DNA of 64,000 nt, from NCBI RefSeq assembly GCF_042654245.1, contig NZ_JBHSGI010000005.1, positions 509,160 to 573,159 of the forward strand, read 5' to 3'. A program made the translations under genes and the position numbers. Below, one piece after another: positions 15,850 through 25,402 of the stretch. This DNA comes from Seohaeicola_A nanhaiensis (lineage in GTDB: Bacteria; Pseudomonadota; Alphaproteobacteria; Rhodobacterales; Rhodobacteraceae). Position 1 is the first letter of the stretch. Every line of letters starts with the position of its first letter. The notes beneath the pieces were generated by a model, which saw only the letters and a list, made by a program, of their open reading frames with translations, made no database searches and was not told the origin of the DNA.

Positions 15850-17297
15850 TACATCACCCGGTAGTTCGGGCTTTCGCGCGTGATCGTCACGTCGTGCACG
15901 TGGCTTTCCTTCAGCCCGGCGCCGGTGATCTTCACGAACTGACAGTTCTGGCGCATCTCGTCGACCGTGGCGCAGCCGGTATAGCCCATCGCCGCGCGCA
16001 GGCCGCCAACCAGCTGGTGAATGACCGCTGCTGCCGAACCCTTGTAGGGCACCTGGCCTTCGATCCCTTCCGGGACCAGTTTGTCGCTGGCCGCATCCTT
16101 CTGGAAATAGCGGTCAGCCGATCCGCGTGCCATCGCGCCGAGACTTCCCATGCCACGGTAACTCTTGAAGCTACGTCCTTGATACAGAATGACTTCCCCC
16201 GGAGATTCATCCGTTCCGGCGATCATGCTGCCGACCATCGCGCAGGAGGCCCCCGCCGCGATCGCCTTGGCGAAGTCACCCGAGAACTTGATGCCCCCGT
16301 CCGCGATGACGGGCACATCGCCCGCCGCGGCGGCACAATCCATGATCGCCGTCAGCTGCGGCACACCGACACCGGCGACGATCCGCGTGGTGCAGATCGA
16401 GCCGGGGCCGATCCCCACCTTGATCGCATCAGCCCCTGCACCGATCAGAGCGCGCGTGGCTTCGCCCGTGGCGACGTTGCCGGCCACCACCTGCACCTCA
16501 TTCGACAGCTTCTTGGCGCGCTCCACCGCCTTGGCGACGCCTTCGCTGTGGCCGTGGGCGGTGTCGATCACGATCATGTCCACGCCCGCGTCCACCAGCG
16601 CCTCGGCCCGCTCGAATCCCGCGTCTCCCACGGTCGAGGCGGCGGCGACCCGCAGCCGCCCCAATTGGTCCTTGCAGGCGGTCGGGTTCAGCACGGCCTG
16701 TTCGGTGTCCTTCAGCGTCAGCAGGCCGGTCAACTTGCCATTCTTGTCGGTGACCAGCAGCTTTTCGATCCGCCGCGCTTTCATCAGGCTGATCGCTTCG
16801 TCGCGGTCCGCCGGTTCGGTCAGGACCGCCAGATTGTCGCTGGTCATCATCACCCGCACCGGCGTGCGGTCGTCGCTGGCAAAGCGCATGTCGCGGTTGG
16901 TAACGATCCCGACCACGCGGCCGCTTTCATCGACCACCGGGAAGCCTGTAACGTTGTAGCGTTCCTGCAGGGCCTTAGCATCGGCCAGCGTCTGATCCGC
17001 GCGCAGGGTGATCGGGTTATAGACGATGCCGGATTCGAACCGCTTTACCCGGCGGATTTCCTCGGCCTGTTTCAGGATGTCGAGGTTGCGGTGCACGACC
17101 CCGATGCCGCCGGCCTGCGCCATGGCAATGGCCATCCGCGCCTCGGTCACCGTATCCATCGCGCTGGAAAGCAGCGGAATGTTCATGCTGATGCTGCGCG
17201 TCACGCGGGTGCGCGTGTCGGCTGTCGATGGCAGGACAGAGCTTGCCGCCGGCACCAGAAGAACGTCGTCGAATGTGAGCGCCTCACGAATCTGCAT
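15849..17297 (-). CDS. guaB: IMP dehydrogenase
   Basis: A 482-aa inosine-5'-monophosphate dehydrogenase, which commits IMP to guanine nucleotides (XMP formation). It begins MQIREALTFDDVLLVPAASS, has two CBS domains in the middle (about 95-210), then the active-site loop GPGSICTTRIVAGVGVPQ with the catalytic Cys, and the flap GMGSLGAMARGSADRY. ATG 17297 is chosen since the family N-terminus starts there; the frame is open to 17525. The next gene, the methyltransferase, overlaps its stop. Confidence 0.97.
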   Translation of the reverse strand: MQIREALTFDDVLLVPAASSVLPSTADTRTRVTRSISMNIPLLSSAMDTVTEARMAIAMAQAGGIGVVHRNLDILKQAEEIRRVKRFESGIVYNPITLRADQTLADAKALQERYNVTGFPVVDESGRVVGIVTNRDMRFASDDRTPVRVMMTSDNLAVLTEPADRDEAISLMKARRIEKLLVTDKNGKLTGLLTLKDTEQAVLNPTACKDQLGRLRVAAASTVGDAGFERAEALVDAGVDMIVIDTAHGHSEGVAKAVERAKKLSNEVQVVAGNVATGEATRALIGAGADAIKVGIGPGSICTTRIVAGVGVPQLTAIMDCAAAAGDVPVIADGGIKFSGDFAKAIAAGASCAMVGSMIAGTDESPGEVILYQGRSFKSYRGMGSLGAMARGSADRYFQKDAASDKLVPEGIEGQVPYKGSAAAVIHQLVGGLRAAMGYTGCATVDEMRQNCQFVKITGAGLKESHVHDVTITRESPNYRVM

Positions 17298-17463
17298 ACC
17301 CGAATCCTCAAGCAGTGTCCCGTTGGCGGCAACCCTATCGCACGGTTTGTCACCGGGGAAAAGGGGGGCACAATATCTGGCGAAAACCGGTCGATCCGCA
17401 CTCGACCCCCGCCCGGAAGACAGGCAGATTGCGCCGACTCGACGGCCATCGGAGACCGCCCGG

Positions 17464-18150
17464 ATGCTGGAAACCACCCTCGCTCGCCTGCAGGCCCTCG
17501 CCGACCCCGAGCGCGCGGCCCACAATGCCGACTATCACAAGGCCCCGCGGGTGTATCTGGGGGTTGCGGTGCCAGTGCTGACGGACCTTGCGAAAGACCT
17601 GCGCAGCGAGCTGAACCTCGACGCCGATGTCGATCGGCGTATCGCGCTGGCCGACGGCCTCTGGCAGACCGATATCCACGAGGCGCGCCTGCTGGCAGCC
17701 AAGCTTCTGGCCCAGGCCCGCATCCGGCCCGACGAGGGCGTCTGGCGGCTGATCGCCTCCTGGGTCCCGACTTTCGACGCCTGGGCCATCGCCGATCACG
17801 CCTGCGACGCCGGCCAGCGCCGGGTTGTCGCCGACCCGTCGCGGCTGGACGAGGTCGAGACCTGGACAAGCTCCGACCACATGTGGTCGCGCCGGGCCGC
17901 GCTTGTCATCACCCTGCCCTGGACCAAGCAGAACCACCCCTCGCCCGAGGATCTTGCCACCCGCGACCGGGTTCTGGGCTGGGCCGCCACCTATGTCGAC
18001 GACCGCGACTGGTTCATCCAGAAGGCCGTCGGCTGGTGGCTGCGCGAACTGTCCAAGCACGACCCAGATCGGACCCGCGCCTTCATCGCGACCTATGGCG
18101 AGCGGATGAAGCCCTTTGCCCGCAAGGAAGCCCTGCGCCACCTGCGCTGA
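17464..18150 (+). CDS. AlkD-like DNA alkylation repair protein
   Basis: A 228-aa HEAT-like helical-repeat protein of the DNA alkylation repair (AlkC/AlkD) family, DNA glycosylases acting on N3- and N7-alkylated purines. Recognisable stretches are VGVAVPVLTDLAK-type helices at the N-terminus, WVPTFDAWAIADHACD in the middle, and DRDWFIQKAVGWWLRELSKH, which corresponds to the active-site helix region. It is monocistronic, divergent from guaB. ATG 17464 is used because the frame upstream only overlaps guaB and its promoter. Confidence 0.85.
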   Translation: MLETTLARLQALADPERAAHNADYHKAPRVYLGVAVPVLTDLAKDLRSELNLDADVDRRIALADGLWQTDIHEARLLAAKLLAQARIRPDEGVWRLIASWVPTFDAWAIADHACDAGQRRVVADPSRLDEVETWTSSDHMWSRRAALVITLPWTKQNHPSPEDLATRDRVLGWAATYVDDRDWFIQKAVGWWLRELSKHDPDRTRAFIATYGERMKPFARKEALRHLR

Positions 18151-18198
18151 CGCCGTTCCCCCTTGTCGCCCACACCGGCGCGCTTTACGTATAGCGGC

Positions 18199-19209
18199 AT
18201 GACCCCTGCACCGCTCATCGACCCGTTTGCCCGCGCGATCACCTATCTGCGCGTCTCGGTCACCGACCGCTGCGACTTCCGCTGCGTCTACTGCATGTCC
18301 GAGAACATGACCTTCCTGCCCAAGAAGGACCTCCTGACGCTGGAAGAGCTGGACCGCATGTGCACGACCTTCATCGGTCTCGGCGTGCAGAAGCTGCGCA
18401 TCACCGGCGGCGAGCCGCTGGTGCGCAAGGGCATCATGACCTATTTCCGCGCCATGACCCGCCATCTGGAATCGGGCGCCCTGAAAGAGCTGACGCTGAC
18501 GACCAACGGTTCGCAGCTCGAGAAATACGCGACCGATCTCTTTGATGCCGGGGTGCGGCGTATAAACATCTCGCTCGACACGCTGGACGAGAAGAAGTTC
18601 GCCGACATCACACGCTGGGGCCGCCTGCCCCAGGTGCTGCGCGGGATCGACGCGGCCCAGGCGGCGGGCCTGCGGATCAAGATCAACGCCGTGGCGCTCA
18701 AGGGCTTCAACGAGGACGAGCTGCCGCGCATGACCGAATGGTGCGCCGAGCGCGGCATGGACCTGACCTGGATCGAGGTCATGCCGATGGGCGACATCGG
18801 CAACGAGAACCGGCTTGGCCAGTTCTGGTCGCTGAAGGACGTGCGCGCGGCCTACGCGCAGAATTACACCGTCACCGATCTCGCCGAACGCACCGGCGGC
18901 CCGGCGCGCTATGTGCGGCTGGAAGAGACCGGGCAGAAGATCGGCTTCATCACGCCCCTGTCCCACAATTTCTGTGAAAGCTGTAACCGTGTGCGGCTGA
19001 CCTGCACGGGTAAACTCTACATGTGCCTCGGGCAGGAAGACATGGCTGACCTGCGCGCCCCGCTGCGCGCCCATCCCGACAGCGACATCCCGCTGCAGGA
19101 GGCGATCCGCGCAGCGATTTCGCACAAGCCCAAGGGCCACGACTTCGACTATTCGCGTCAGCGGCTCGACGGGCAGATGTCGCGCCACATGAGCCATACG
19201 GGCGGCTGA
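18199..19209 (+). CDS. moaA: GTP 3',8-cyclase MoaA
   Basis: A 336-aa radical-SAM enzyme for the first step of molybdenum cofactor synthesis (GTP to 3',8-cyclo-7,8-dihydro-GTP). The SAM cluster motif is CDFRCVYC, followed by RITGGEPLVRKG. The C-terminal 4Fe-4S cluster ligands are in CESCNRVRLTCTGKLYMC. The essential C-terminal Gly-Gly is present (...HTGG). The stop overlaps the waaA start (TGATG), an unusual operon partner. Confidence 0.97.
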   Translation: MTPAPLIDPFARAITYLRVSVTDRCDFRCVYCMSENMTFLPKKDLLTLEELDRMCTTFIGLGVQKLRITGGEPLVRKGIMTYFRAMTRHLESGALKELTLTTNGSQLEKYATDLFDAGVRRINISLDTLDEKKFADITRWGRLPQVLRGIDAAQAAGLRIKINAVALKGFNEDELPRMTEWCAERGMDLTWIEVMPMGDIGNENRLGQFWSLKDVRAAYAQNYTVTDLAERTGGPARYVRLEETGQKIGFITPLSHNFCESCNRVRLTCTGKLYMCLGQEDMADLRAPLRAHPDSDIPLQEAIRAAISHKPKGHDFDYSRQRLDGQMSRHMSHTGG

Positions 19210-20507
19210 TGTCGGCGCCCTTGGCCGGCGAGCCGCTGTCGCTGCGCGGCTACCGCTGGCTTACCTCCGCCGCACTGCCATTCTTCCTGCGCTCGACCAC
19301 CGCCAAGCTGCGCGAGGCCCATGTGGACGAAGTTCGTCTCGGCGAAAAGGACGGCCGCGCCAGCCTGCCCCGTCCGGCTGCACCGCTGGTCTGGTTCCAT
19401 GCCGCCAGCGTCGGGGAAAGCCTGCTGGTGCTGACCCTGCTCGCCAAGCTGGCCGCCCGGTTGCCCGGTCACGAGTTCCTCATCACCTCGGGCACCGCCA
19501 CCTCGGCCGAGATGCTGGCCCGCCGGATGCCGCAACGGTGCCGCCATCAGTTTGCGCCGCTCGATGCGCCGGGTCCGGTCGCCCGCTTTCTCGACCACTG
19601 GCGCCCAGACGCGGGGATATTTGTGGAAAGCGAGCTCTGGCCGCTGCTGCTGACAGAGGCGGGCCGGCGCGCGATCCCCATGGCGCTGCTGAACGCGCGG
19701 CTTTCGGCGAAATCGGTCAAGGGCTGGGCCCGCTTTCCCGCCGCTGCGGCGCGTGTGCTCTCCGTATTTCGCCTGATGATCGCCCAGAACGACGAAGCCG
19801 CCCAGAACCTGCGCGCCTTGGGCGCAGACCCGGCCCGCGTCAGTACGGGCGGCAATCTCAAGTCCTTCTCCCCTCCGCCGCCGGTCGACTCGGGAACTTT
19901 GGCGCAGTTGCGCGATGCGCTTGGGACCCGCCCGGTCTGGGCCGCGAGTTCGACCCACCCGGGCGAAGAGGCGGTCGCGCTTGCCGCCCACTCGACGCTG
20001 CTCGCCCGCTGGCCCGACCTCTGCCTGATCCTCATCCCCCGCCACCCCTCCCGCGGCGGCGAGGTGGCGCGGCTGATCCGCGAGAGCGGGCTAACCGTCG
20101 CCCGGCGCAGCCTTGGCGAATGGCCCGACACGGCGCAGGTGTTTCTCGCCGACACGCTGGGAGAGACGGGTACCTGGTATGCCGCCGCGCCCATCGTCTT
20201 TCTCGGCGGCTCGCTGCAGCCGATCGGCGGGCACAATCCCTTCGAGCCTGCCCAGGCTGGCGCCGCGGTATTGACCGGGCCACATGTGACGAACTTCACC
20301 GAGACCTTCACGCCGCTGGTGGCGTCGGGTGCCGCGCGCGAGGTGCAGGATGCCGCCAGCCTGGCCGGGGCCGTCGCCGCGTGGCTGGACGAGCCCGATA
20401 AGCTGGCGCAGGCCCGCGACGCCGCGCGTCGGTTTGCGGCCGACAGTCGTGCGTCGCTCGACGGTCTGGCCGACCGACTTTGCGCGGCGCTGGAACTCGC
20501 GCAATGA
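19209..20507 (+). CDS. waaA: Kdo transferase (lipid A)
   Basis: A 432-aa 3-deoxy-D-manno-octulosonic acid transferase (GT30), which adds Kdo to the lipid A precursor at the inner membrane. Motifs are VWFHAASVGESLLVLTLLAK, FVESELWPLLL and VFLGGSLQPIGGHNPFEPAQ. An N-terminal hydrophobic segment (about 12-30) fits the membrane anchor. Its start overlaps the moaA stop and its stop overlaps the next glycosyltransferase start (ATGA), so all three are translationally coupled. Confidence 0.95.
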   Translation: MSAPLAGEPLSLRGYRWLTSAALPFFLRSTTAKLREAHVDEVRLGEKDGRASLPRPAAPLVWFHAASVGESLLVLTLLAKLAARLPGHEFLITSGTATSAEMLARRMPQRCRHQFAPLDAPGPVARFLDHWRPDAGIFVESELWPLLLTEAGRRAIPMALLNARLSAKSVKGWARFPAAAARVLSVFRLMIAQNDEAAQNLRALGADPARVSTGGNLKSFSPPPPVDSGTLAQLRDALGTRPVWAASSTHPGEEAVALAAHSTLLARWPDLCLILIPRHPSRGGEVARLIRESGLTVARRSLGEWPDTAQVFLADTLGETGTWYAAAPIVFLGGSLQPIGGHNPFEPAQAGAAVLTGPHVTNFTETFTPLVASGAAREVQDAASLAGAVAAWLDEPDKLAQARDAARRFAADSRASLDGLADRLCAALELAQ

Positions 20508-21541
20508 CCGAGCTGTTTGTCACCAACCTCAATCCCAATTTCACAGGCGTTTCGGCAACCGCGGCCAATGTCATTCGTCAGCAGACCGCGCGCCATGACC
20601 TGTCGCTGGTGGGCTATCCCCTGCCCGGCTGTCCCGCGCCGATCTCGGTCGCCGAGGCGCGGAGAAACAGCCGTCTACCGCCTCCGGGGCGGCCCTTCGC
20701 TATCTGGCATGTCCGCCGCAACCCCGAGATGCGCGCCGGGATCTGGGCGCGCGACGTGCTGCGCCTGCCGATCCGGCTGGTCTTCACATCGGCTGCGCAA
20801 CGGCGGCATTCGGCCTTCCCGCGCTGGTTGATCTCGCGGATGGATGCGGTGATCGCGACGACCGAGGCGGCGGCGCGCTTCGTTCCGCATGTCCGCGCCG
20901 TGGTTCCGCATGGCGTCGATACCGACCTGTTCCGCCCGGCGTCCGACCGCGCCGCCGCCTGGGCTGCGCTGGGATACGGCGGCACGATGGGCATAGCCAC
21001 CGTGGGTCGCGTGCGCCCGGAAAAGGGCACCGACCTCTTTGTCGAGGCGATGCTGCGCCTGCTGCCCGACCTGCCCGGCGTCACTGCCCTGGTGGTCGGA
21101 CGCGCCGGGCGCGAGCATCAGAAATTCGACCTCACCCTGAAGGACCGGGTGCAGCGCGCCGGTCTGGCCGACCGCATCCGCTTTGTCGGCGAACTGCCGC
21201 CCGAGCGGTTGGCCGCGCTGATGCCGGCGCTGTCGCTGGTGATGCAGCTGCCGCGATACGAGGGCTACGGAATGGTGCCGCTGGAGGGAATGGCCGCCGG
21301 GACCCCCTTCGTCGCCTCGGAGGCGGGCTATTACACCGCCTTCTCGGCGCAGGGCCGCACCGGCACTGTGGTTCCGCAGGAGGCCGCCACCGCGGCCGCC
21401 GAGGCCGCCCGCGCCCTGCTGGGCGACCCCGCCCGCTACGGCGCCGCCGCCCGCGCCGCGCGCGAGGTGGCCGAGGCGCAGTTCAGTGCCCGCGCCGAGG
21501 CCGATGGCATCGGCGCGGTCTACGACCAGCTCTGGGGCTGA
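20504..21541 (+). CDS. Glycosyltransferase family 4 (LPS core, LpcC-like)
   Basis: A 345-aa GT-B fold glycosyltransferase. The donor-site features are VGRVRPEKGTDLFVEAML and the E-x7-E motif in EGYGMVPLEGMAAGTPFV. The 4-bp overlap with waaA indicates that it extends the Kdo region of the LPS core, possibly as a core mannosyltransferase (LpcC-like); the sugar is inferred from context only. ATG 20504 is used rather than the in-frame ATG at 20480. Confidence 0.88.
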   Translation: MTELFVTNLNPNFTGVSATAANVIRQQTARHDLSLVGYPLPGCPAPISVAEARRNSRLPPPGRPFAIWHVRRNPEMRAGIWARDVLRLPIRLVFTSAAQRRHSAFPRWLISRMDAVIATTEAAARFVPHVRAVVPHGVDTDLFRPASDRAAAWAALGYGGTMGIATVGRVRPEKGTDLFVEAMLRLLPDLPGVTALVVGRAGREHQKFDLTLKDRVQRAGLADRIRFVGELPPERLAALMPALSLVMQLPRYEGYGMVPLEGMAAGTPFVASEAGYYTAFSAQGRTGTVVPQEAATAAAEAARALLGDPARYGAAARAAREVAEAQFSARAEADGIGAVYDQLWG

Positions 21542-21582
21542 GGGGACTCCAGGCGGGGCGATCTGCGCGCGCAGGAACGCCG

Positions 21583-22746
21583 TTACGCCGCCGGCATCCG
21601 CCGCTCGACGATCTCGGCCCACCAGGAACAGCCCGCCGGAATCGCCTCGTCGTTGAAGTTGTATTTCGGGTGGTGCACCATCGCCGTGTCGCCGTTGCCG
21701 ACCAGGATATAAGCCCCGGGCCGCTCCTCGAGCATGAAGGCGAAATCCTCGCCCCCCATGACCAGCGGCGCCTCGTCACAGCCGCCTGAAACGGCGCGGG
21801 CCACCTCGGCGGCGAATGCGGTCTGTTCCTCGTGGTTCACCATGACCGGATAGCCGCGATTGTATTTCACCTCGACCGATCCGCCGAAGGTCGCGGCGAT
21901 GCCGGCGCAGATCTCCTTGATCCGACGCTCGGCCAGGTCGCGCATCTCCTTGCTCATCGTGCGCACCGTGCCCTTCATCTGCACCTTCTGCGGGATCACG
22001 TTGAAGGCTTTCGAGGAGGTCTCGAATGAAGTCACCGAGACCACCACCTTGTCGATCGGATCGGCGTTGCGGCTGGCGATGGTCTGCAGCGCCAGCACCG
22101 CCTGCGCCGCCATCACCGTGGTGTCCACCGTCTCGTGCGGCTTGGCGGCGTGGCCGCCCCGGCCTTCCCAGGCGATGTCGAACTGGTCGGTCGCGGCAAA
22201 GAAGGCGCCGGGGCGGATCGAGAAGCTGCCCGCCGGGCGGCCTGGCCAGTTGTGCATCCCATAGACCTCCTGGATGCCCCAGCGCTCCATCATCCCGTCG
22301 TCGCACATCTCCTTGCCGCCACCGCCGCCCTCTTCGGCGGGCTGGAAGATCACCACGACGGTACCATCGAAATTGCGCGTCTCCGCCAGGTATTTGGCCG
22401 CGCCGAGCAGCATCGCGGTATGCCCGTCATGACCGCAGGCATGCATCGCATTGGCGGTCTTGCTGGCATAGGCCACGCCGGTCTGTTCGTGGATCGGCAG
22501 CGCATCCATGTCGGCGCGCAGGCCGATCACCTTGCCCGAGGTATTGCTCTTGCCCCGGATCACGCCGACGACCCCGGTCCGTCCGATGCCCGTCACAACT
22601 TCCTCGCAGCCGAACTCCTTCAGCTTCTCGGCCACCAGCGCCGAGGTGCGGTGCGTCTCGAACAGGATCTCGGGATGGGCGTGAATGTCCTGACGCCAGG
22701 CGGCGATTTCGGGCTGGAGTTCGGCAAAGCGGTTCTTGACGGGCAT
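21583..22746 (-). CDS. M20 aminoacylase/hippurate hydrolase family protein
   Basis: A 387-aa metallopeptidase-like amidohydrolase (M20D). Metal-site motifs are MHACGHDGHTAMLLGAA, FQPAEEGGGGGKEM and MGGEDFAFMLEERPGAY; RADMDALPIHEQTG is also typical. The likely reaction is hydrolysis of N-acyl amino acids. ATG 22746 has a good ribosome site (GAAAGGA). It lies downstream of murD on the same strand, separated by a hairpin-rich repeat (about 22848-22912). Confidence 0.9.
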   Translation of the reverse strand: MPVKNRFAELQPEIAAWRQDIHAHPEILFETHRTSALVAEKLKEFGCEEVVTGIGRTGVVGVIRGKSNTSGKVIGLRADMDALPIHEQTGVAYASKTANAMHACGHDGHTAMLLGAAKYLAETRNFDGTVVVIFQPAEEGGGGGKEMCDDGMMERWGIQEVYGMHNWPGRPAGSFSIRPGAFFAATDQFDIAWEGRGGHAAKPHETVDTTVMAAQAVLALQTIASRNADPIDKVVVSVTSFETSSKAFNVIPQKVQMKGTVRTMSKEMRDLAERRIKEICAGIAATFGGSVEVKYNRGYPVMVNHEEQTAFAAEVARAVSGGCDEAPLVMGGEDFAFMLEERPGAYILVGNGDTAMVHHPKYNFNDEAIPAGCSWWAEIVERRMPAA

Positions 22747-22847
22747 GATCGGTCCTTTCGGGGTTCTGACGTCGCCGGCATCTTCTGCCCGAAACCGCGG
22801 ATGTGCAACGCCCCGCCGTGCGCGGCATTGCGACGGACAATCGGGGG

Positions 22848-22912
22848 CTCTGCCCCCGCCGCGCCTGCGGCGCGACTCCCCGGGATATTTCAGGCAAGAG
22901 GAAGGTGCAGGC
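22848..22912 (+). repeat. Interspersed hairpin/GGATATTTCAGG repeat, copy 1
   Basis: This intergenic sequence has a GGGGGC-TCT-GCCCCC hairpin, a CGCCGC/GCGGCG hairpin, then CCCCGGGATATTTCAGGC and AAGAGGAAGGTGCAGG. A nearly identical unit lies on the opposite strand at 50829-50882. It sits between murD and the M20 gene and could act there as an RNA-stability or attenuation element. Confidence 0.7.
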
Positions 22913-22918
22913 GCCCCG

Positions 22919-24319
22919 TCAGGCGGGCAGCCGGGCGCGGACTTCGGCCATGAAATCCTCGCCGCGCTTCTCGAAGTTGTCGTATTGGTCGAAACTTGCG
23001 GCCGCCGGGGCCAGCAGGACCGTATCGCCTGGCTGGGCTTCGGCCATCGCGCGTTCGACCGCCCGCGCCATGGTGGTGCAGACCTCGTAGTCGACGTCGA
23101 GTTGCAGCGCGAAGGCCGCGGCCTCGCGCCCGATGACATAGGCCTTGGCCACCGCGCCGGTCTGGCCCTTCAGGGCGCCCAGGCCGCCTTCCTTCTCGAG
23201 CCCGCCGCAGATCCAGCGGATGCGCGGGAAGGCCGCCAGCGCCTTGATCGCGCTGTCCACATTGGTGGCCTTGGAATCGTTGACAAAGGTGACGCCCCCC
23301 GCCGCGGCGACGATCTGGCTGCGGTGCGGCAGGCCCGGATAGCTGTGCATCGCCCCCTCGATCACCTTGGGCGGCAGGCCCAGCGCACGCGCCACCGCAT
23401 AGGCGGCGCAGGCGTTCTGGTGGTTGTGCGCACCCGGCAGGCCGGGGATGCCGCGCAGGTCGATCGCCGCGACCTGCCGGCCCTTGCGCCATTCCGCCAG
23501 GAACCCCTTGCGCGCGAAGACGGTCCACCCCGGTCCGCTCAGCTTCTGCCCGGAGGAGACCCGGATCACCCGGTCGTCCGCCGCACCCTCGGCCATCTGG
23601 TTGGCCAGGAACCGCCCTTCCACCTCGTCCACGCCGATCACAGCCCGGTCCGGTCCGCCCTCGGCGAACAGCCTCCGCTTGGCCGCGAAATACCCGCCCA
23701 TGCCGGCGTGGCGGTCCAGGTGATCTGGCGAGAGATTGGTGAAGACCGCGATATCGGGTGTCAGCGAGCGGGCCAGATCGGTCTGATAGGACGACAGCTC
23801 CAGCACCACCACCTCGCCATCCGCCGCCGGCTCGAGGTCGAGCACGCCGCGTCCGATGTTGCCCGCCAGCTGTGTTGGCCGCCCGGACGAGTCCAGGATG
23901 TGATGGATCAGCGCCGAGGTCGTCGACTTGCCGTTCGAGCCGGTGACCGCCACCACACGCGGCGCAACATCGAAGCCCTCCCAGTCCTCCACCGCGAAGG
24001 AGCGGAAGAACAGCCCGATGTCATTGTCGACCGGCACGCCGGCGGCCAGCGCCGCCGCCACCACCGGATTCGGCGCGGGGTAGAGATGCGGGATGCCAGG
24101 CGAAACGATCAGGGAGGCGATGGCATCGAAGGCGCCGGCGCGCAGAAGATCGGTGCAGGCGAAGCCCTCGGCCTCGGCCTTCTCGCGCGCGGCCGGACTG
24201 TCGTCCCAGCAGATGGCCTCGGCCCCGCCCGCGACCAGCGCGCGCGCCGTAGCCAGGCCCGACCGGCCAAGACCCAGCACCGCCACTTTTTGCCCGTTGA
24301 CACCCTGTACCGGAATCAT
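22919..24319 (-). CDS. murD: UDP-N-acetylmuramoyl-L-alanine--D-glutamate ligase
   Basis: A 466-aa Mur ligase adding D-glutamate to UDP-MurNAc-L-Ala in the cytosol. It has an N-terminal Rossmann segment (VAVLGLGRSGLATARALVAG), the ATP loop AVTGSNGKSTTSALIHH, and the C-terminal domain with FVNDSKATNVDSAIKAL. ATG 24319 is chosen since the family start follows it closely. It is separated from mraY by two genes on the other strand, and ftsW/murG do not follow, so the cell-wall cluster is broken here. Confidence 0.96.
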   Translation of the reverse strand: MIPVQGVNGQKVAVLGLGRSGLATARALVAGGAEAICWDDSPAAREKAEAEGFACTDLLRAGAFDAIASLIVSPGIPHLYPAPNPVVAAALAAGVPVDNDIGLFFRSFAVEDWEGFDVAPRVVAVTGSNGKSTTSALIHHILDSSGRPTQLAGNIGRGVLDLEPAADGEVVVLELSSYQTDLARSLTPDIAVFTNLSPDHLDRHAGMGGYFAAKRRLFAEGGPDRAVIGVDEVEGRFLANQMAEGAADDRVIRVSSGQKLSGPGWTVFARKGFLAEWRKGRQVAAIDLRGIPGLPGAHNHQNACAAYAVARALGLPPKVIEGAMHSYPGLPHRSQIVAAAGGVTFVNDSKATNVDSAIKALAAFPRIRWICGGLEKEGGLGALKGQTGAVAKAYVIGREAAAFALQLDVDYEVCTTMARAVERAMAEAQPGDTVLLAPAAASFDQYDNFEKRGEDFMAEVRARLPA

Positions 24320-24435
24320 GCCCGTCTCCTGCCTTGCGCCCGGCCGCACAATGCGGGCAAGCGCGGGCCGCCACAAGGTGCCCGGTTGCGTGCCTCACCC
24401 GCCCGTGGAACAAGCGCACCACGAGGAGCCGCACC

Positions 24436-25350
24436 ATGACCGACCGACTGCAAGAGGTATTGACTGACGTCGACGCCGAACTGCGCGAAAGCGCGGACTG
24501 GGGCCATGTCGCCACCTATATCCCCGAACTTGCCCGCGTTCCGCTGCATCAGCTCGCCATCGCCGTCGCCACTGCCGACGGCCGCCTGATCACGGCGGGC
24601 GACGCCGATACCCGCTTTTCGATCCAGTCGGTCAGCAAGGTCTTTGCCCTTGCGCTGGCGCTGGGCCGGTCGGGCGACCAGCTCTGGACTCGAGTCGGGC
24701 GCGAACCCTCGGGCAGCGCCTTCAACTCGATCGTTCAGCTGGAATACGAGCGCGGTATCCCGCGCAATCCCTTCATCAACGCTGGCGCCATCGTTACCAC
24801 CGACGAGATCCTCGGCGGCCGCCCCCCGCGCGAGGCGCTGGCCGAGTTGCTGACCTTCGTGCGCACCGCCGCCGGCGACGACGCGATCTACATCAACGAG
24901 GCGGTCGCCACCTCGGAAAAGGCGCATGGTCACCGCAACGCCGCGCTGGCGAATTTCCTCTACGCCTGCGGGAACCTCAAGAATCCGCCCGAGATGACGC
25001 TGGGCACCTATTTCCACCAATGCGCCATCGAGATGACAGCAAAACAACTGGCCCTCGCCGGCCGCTTCCTGATCGCCGCGCCAGGAATGCCGCGCCTGGT
25101 TTCGAAGGCGCGCCTGCGCCGGCTTTGCGCGGTGATGCTGACCTGCGGCCACTACGACGCCTCGGGCGATTTCGCCTTTCGCGTCGGTCTGCCCGGCAAG
25201 AGCGGGGTCGGCGGCGGGATCCTCGCCATCGTGCCCGGACAGGCCTCTGTCGCGGTCTGGTCGCCGGGACTGAACGCCAATGGCAACTCCAAGCTGGGCA
25301 CCGAGGCGATGGAGCGCGTCGCGGCGCGGATGGACTGGTCGGTGTTCTGA
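24436..25350 (+). CDS. glsA: Glutaminase A
   Basis: A 304-aa serine-dependent glutaminase (glutamine to glutamate plus ammonia), beta-lactamase-like fold. Active-site features are SIQSVSKVFALALAL (Ser-x-x-Lys), PRNPFINAGAIV, an asparagine/tyrosine region with FLYACGNLKNPPE and TYFHQCAIEMTAKQLA, and the C-terminal KSGVGGGILAIVPG loop. ATG 24436 follows GAGGAGCC. It is divergent from murD and interrupts the mur gene order. Confidence 0.95.
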   Translation: MTDRLQEVLTDVDAELRESADWGHVATYIPELARVPLHQLAIAVATADGRLITAGDADTRFSIQSVSKVFALALALGRSGDQLWTRVGREPSGSAFNSIVQLEYERGIPRNPFINAGAIVTTDEILGGRPPREALAELLTFVRTAAGDDAIYINEAVATSEKAHGHRNAALANFLYACGNLKNPPEMTLGTYFHQCAIEMTAKQLALAGRFLIAAPGMPRLVSKARLRRLCAVMLTCGHYDASGDFAFRVGLPGKSGVGGGILAIVPGQASVAVWSPGLNANGNSKLGTEAMERVAARMDWSVF

Positions 25351-25402
25351 GCGGCCAACGGTTCGGCATTGACCTCGCTCCGGCGATGGACGTCTATCGG
25401 CC

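Noticed and set aside
17350..19197. 615-aa frame antisense to moaA and the alkylation-repair gene
   Set aside because: It spans two well-supported genes on the other strand and has the composition of an antisense frame.
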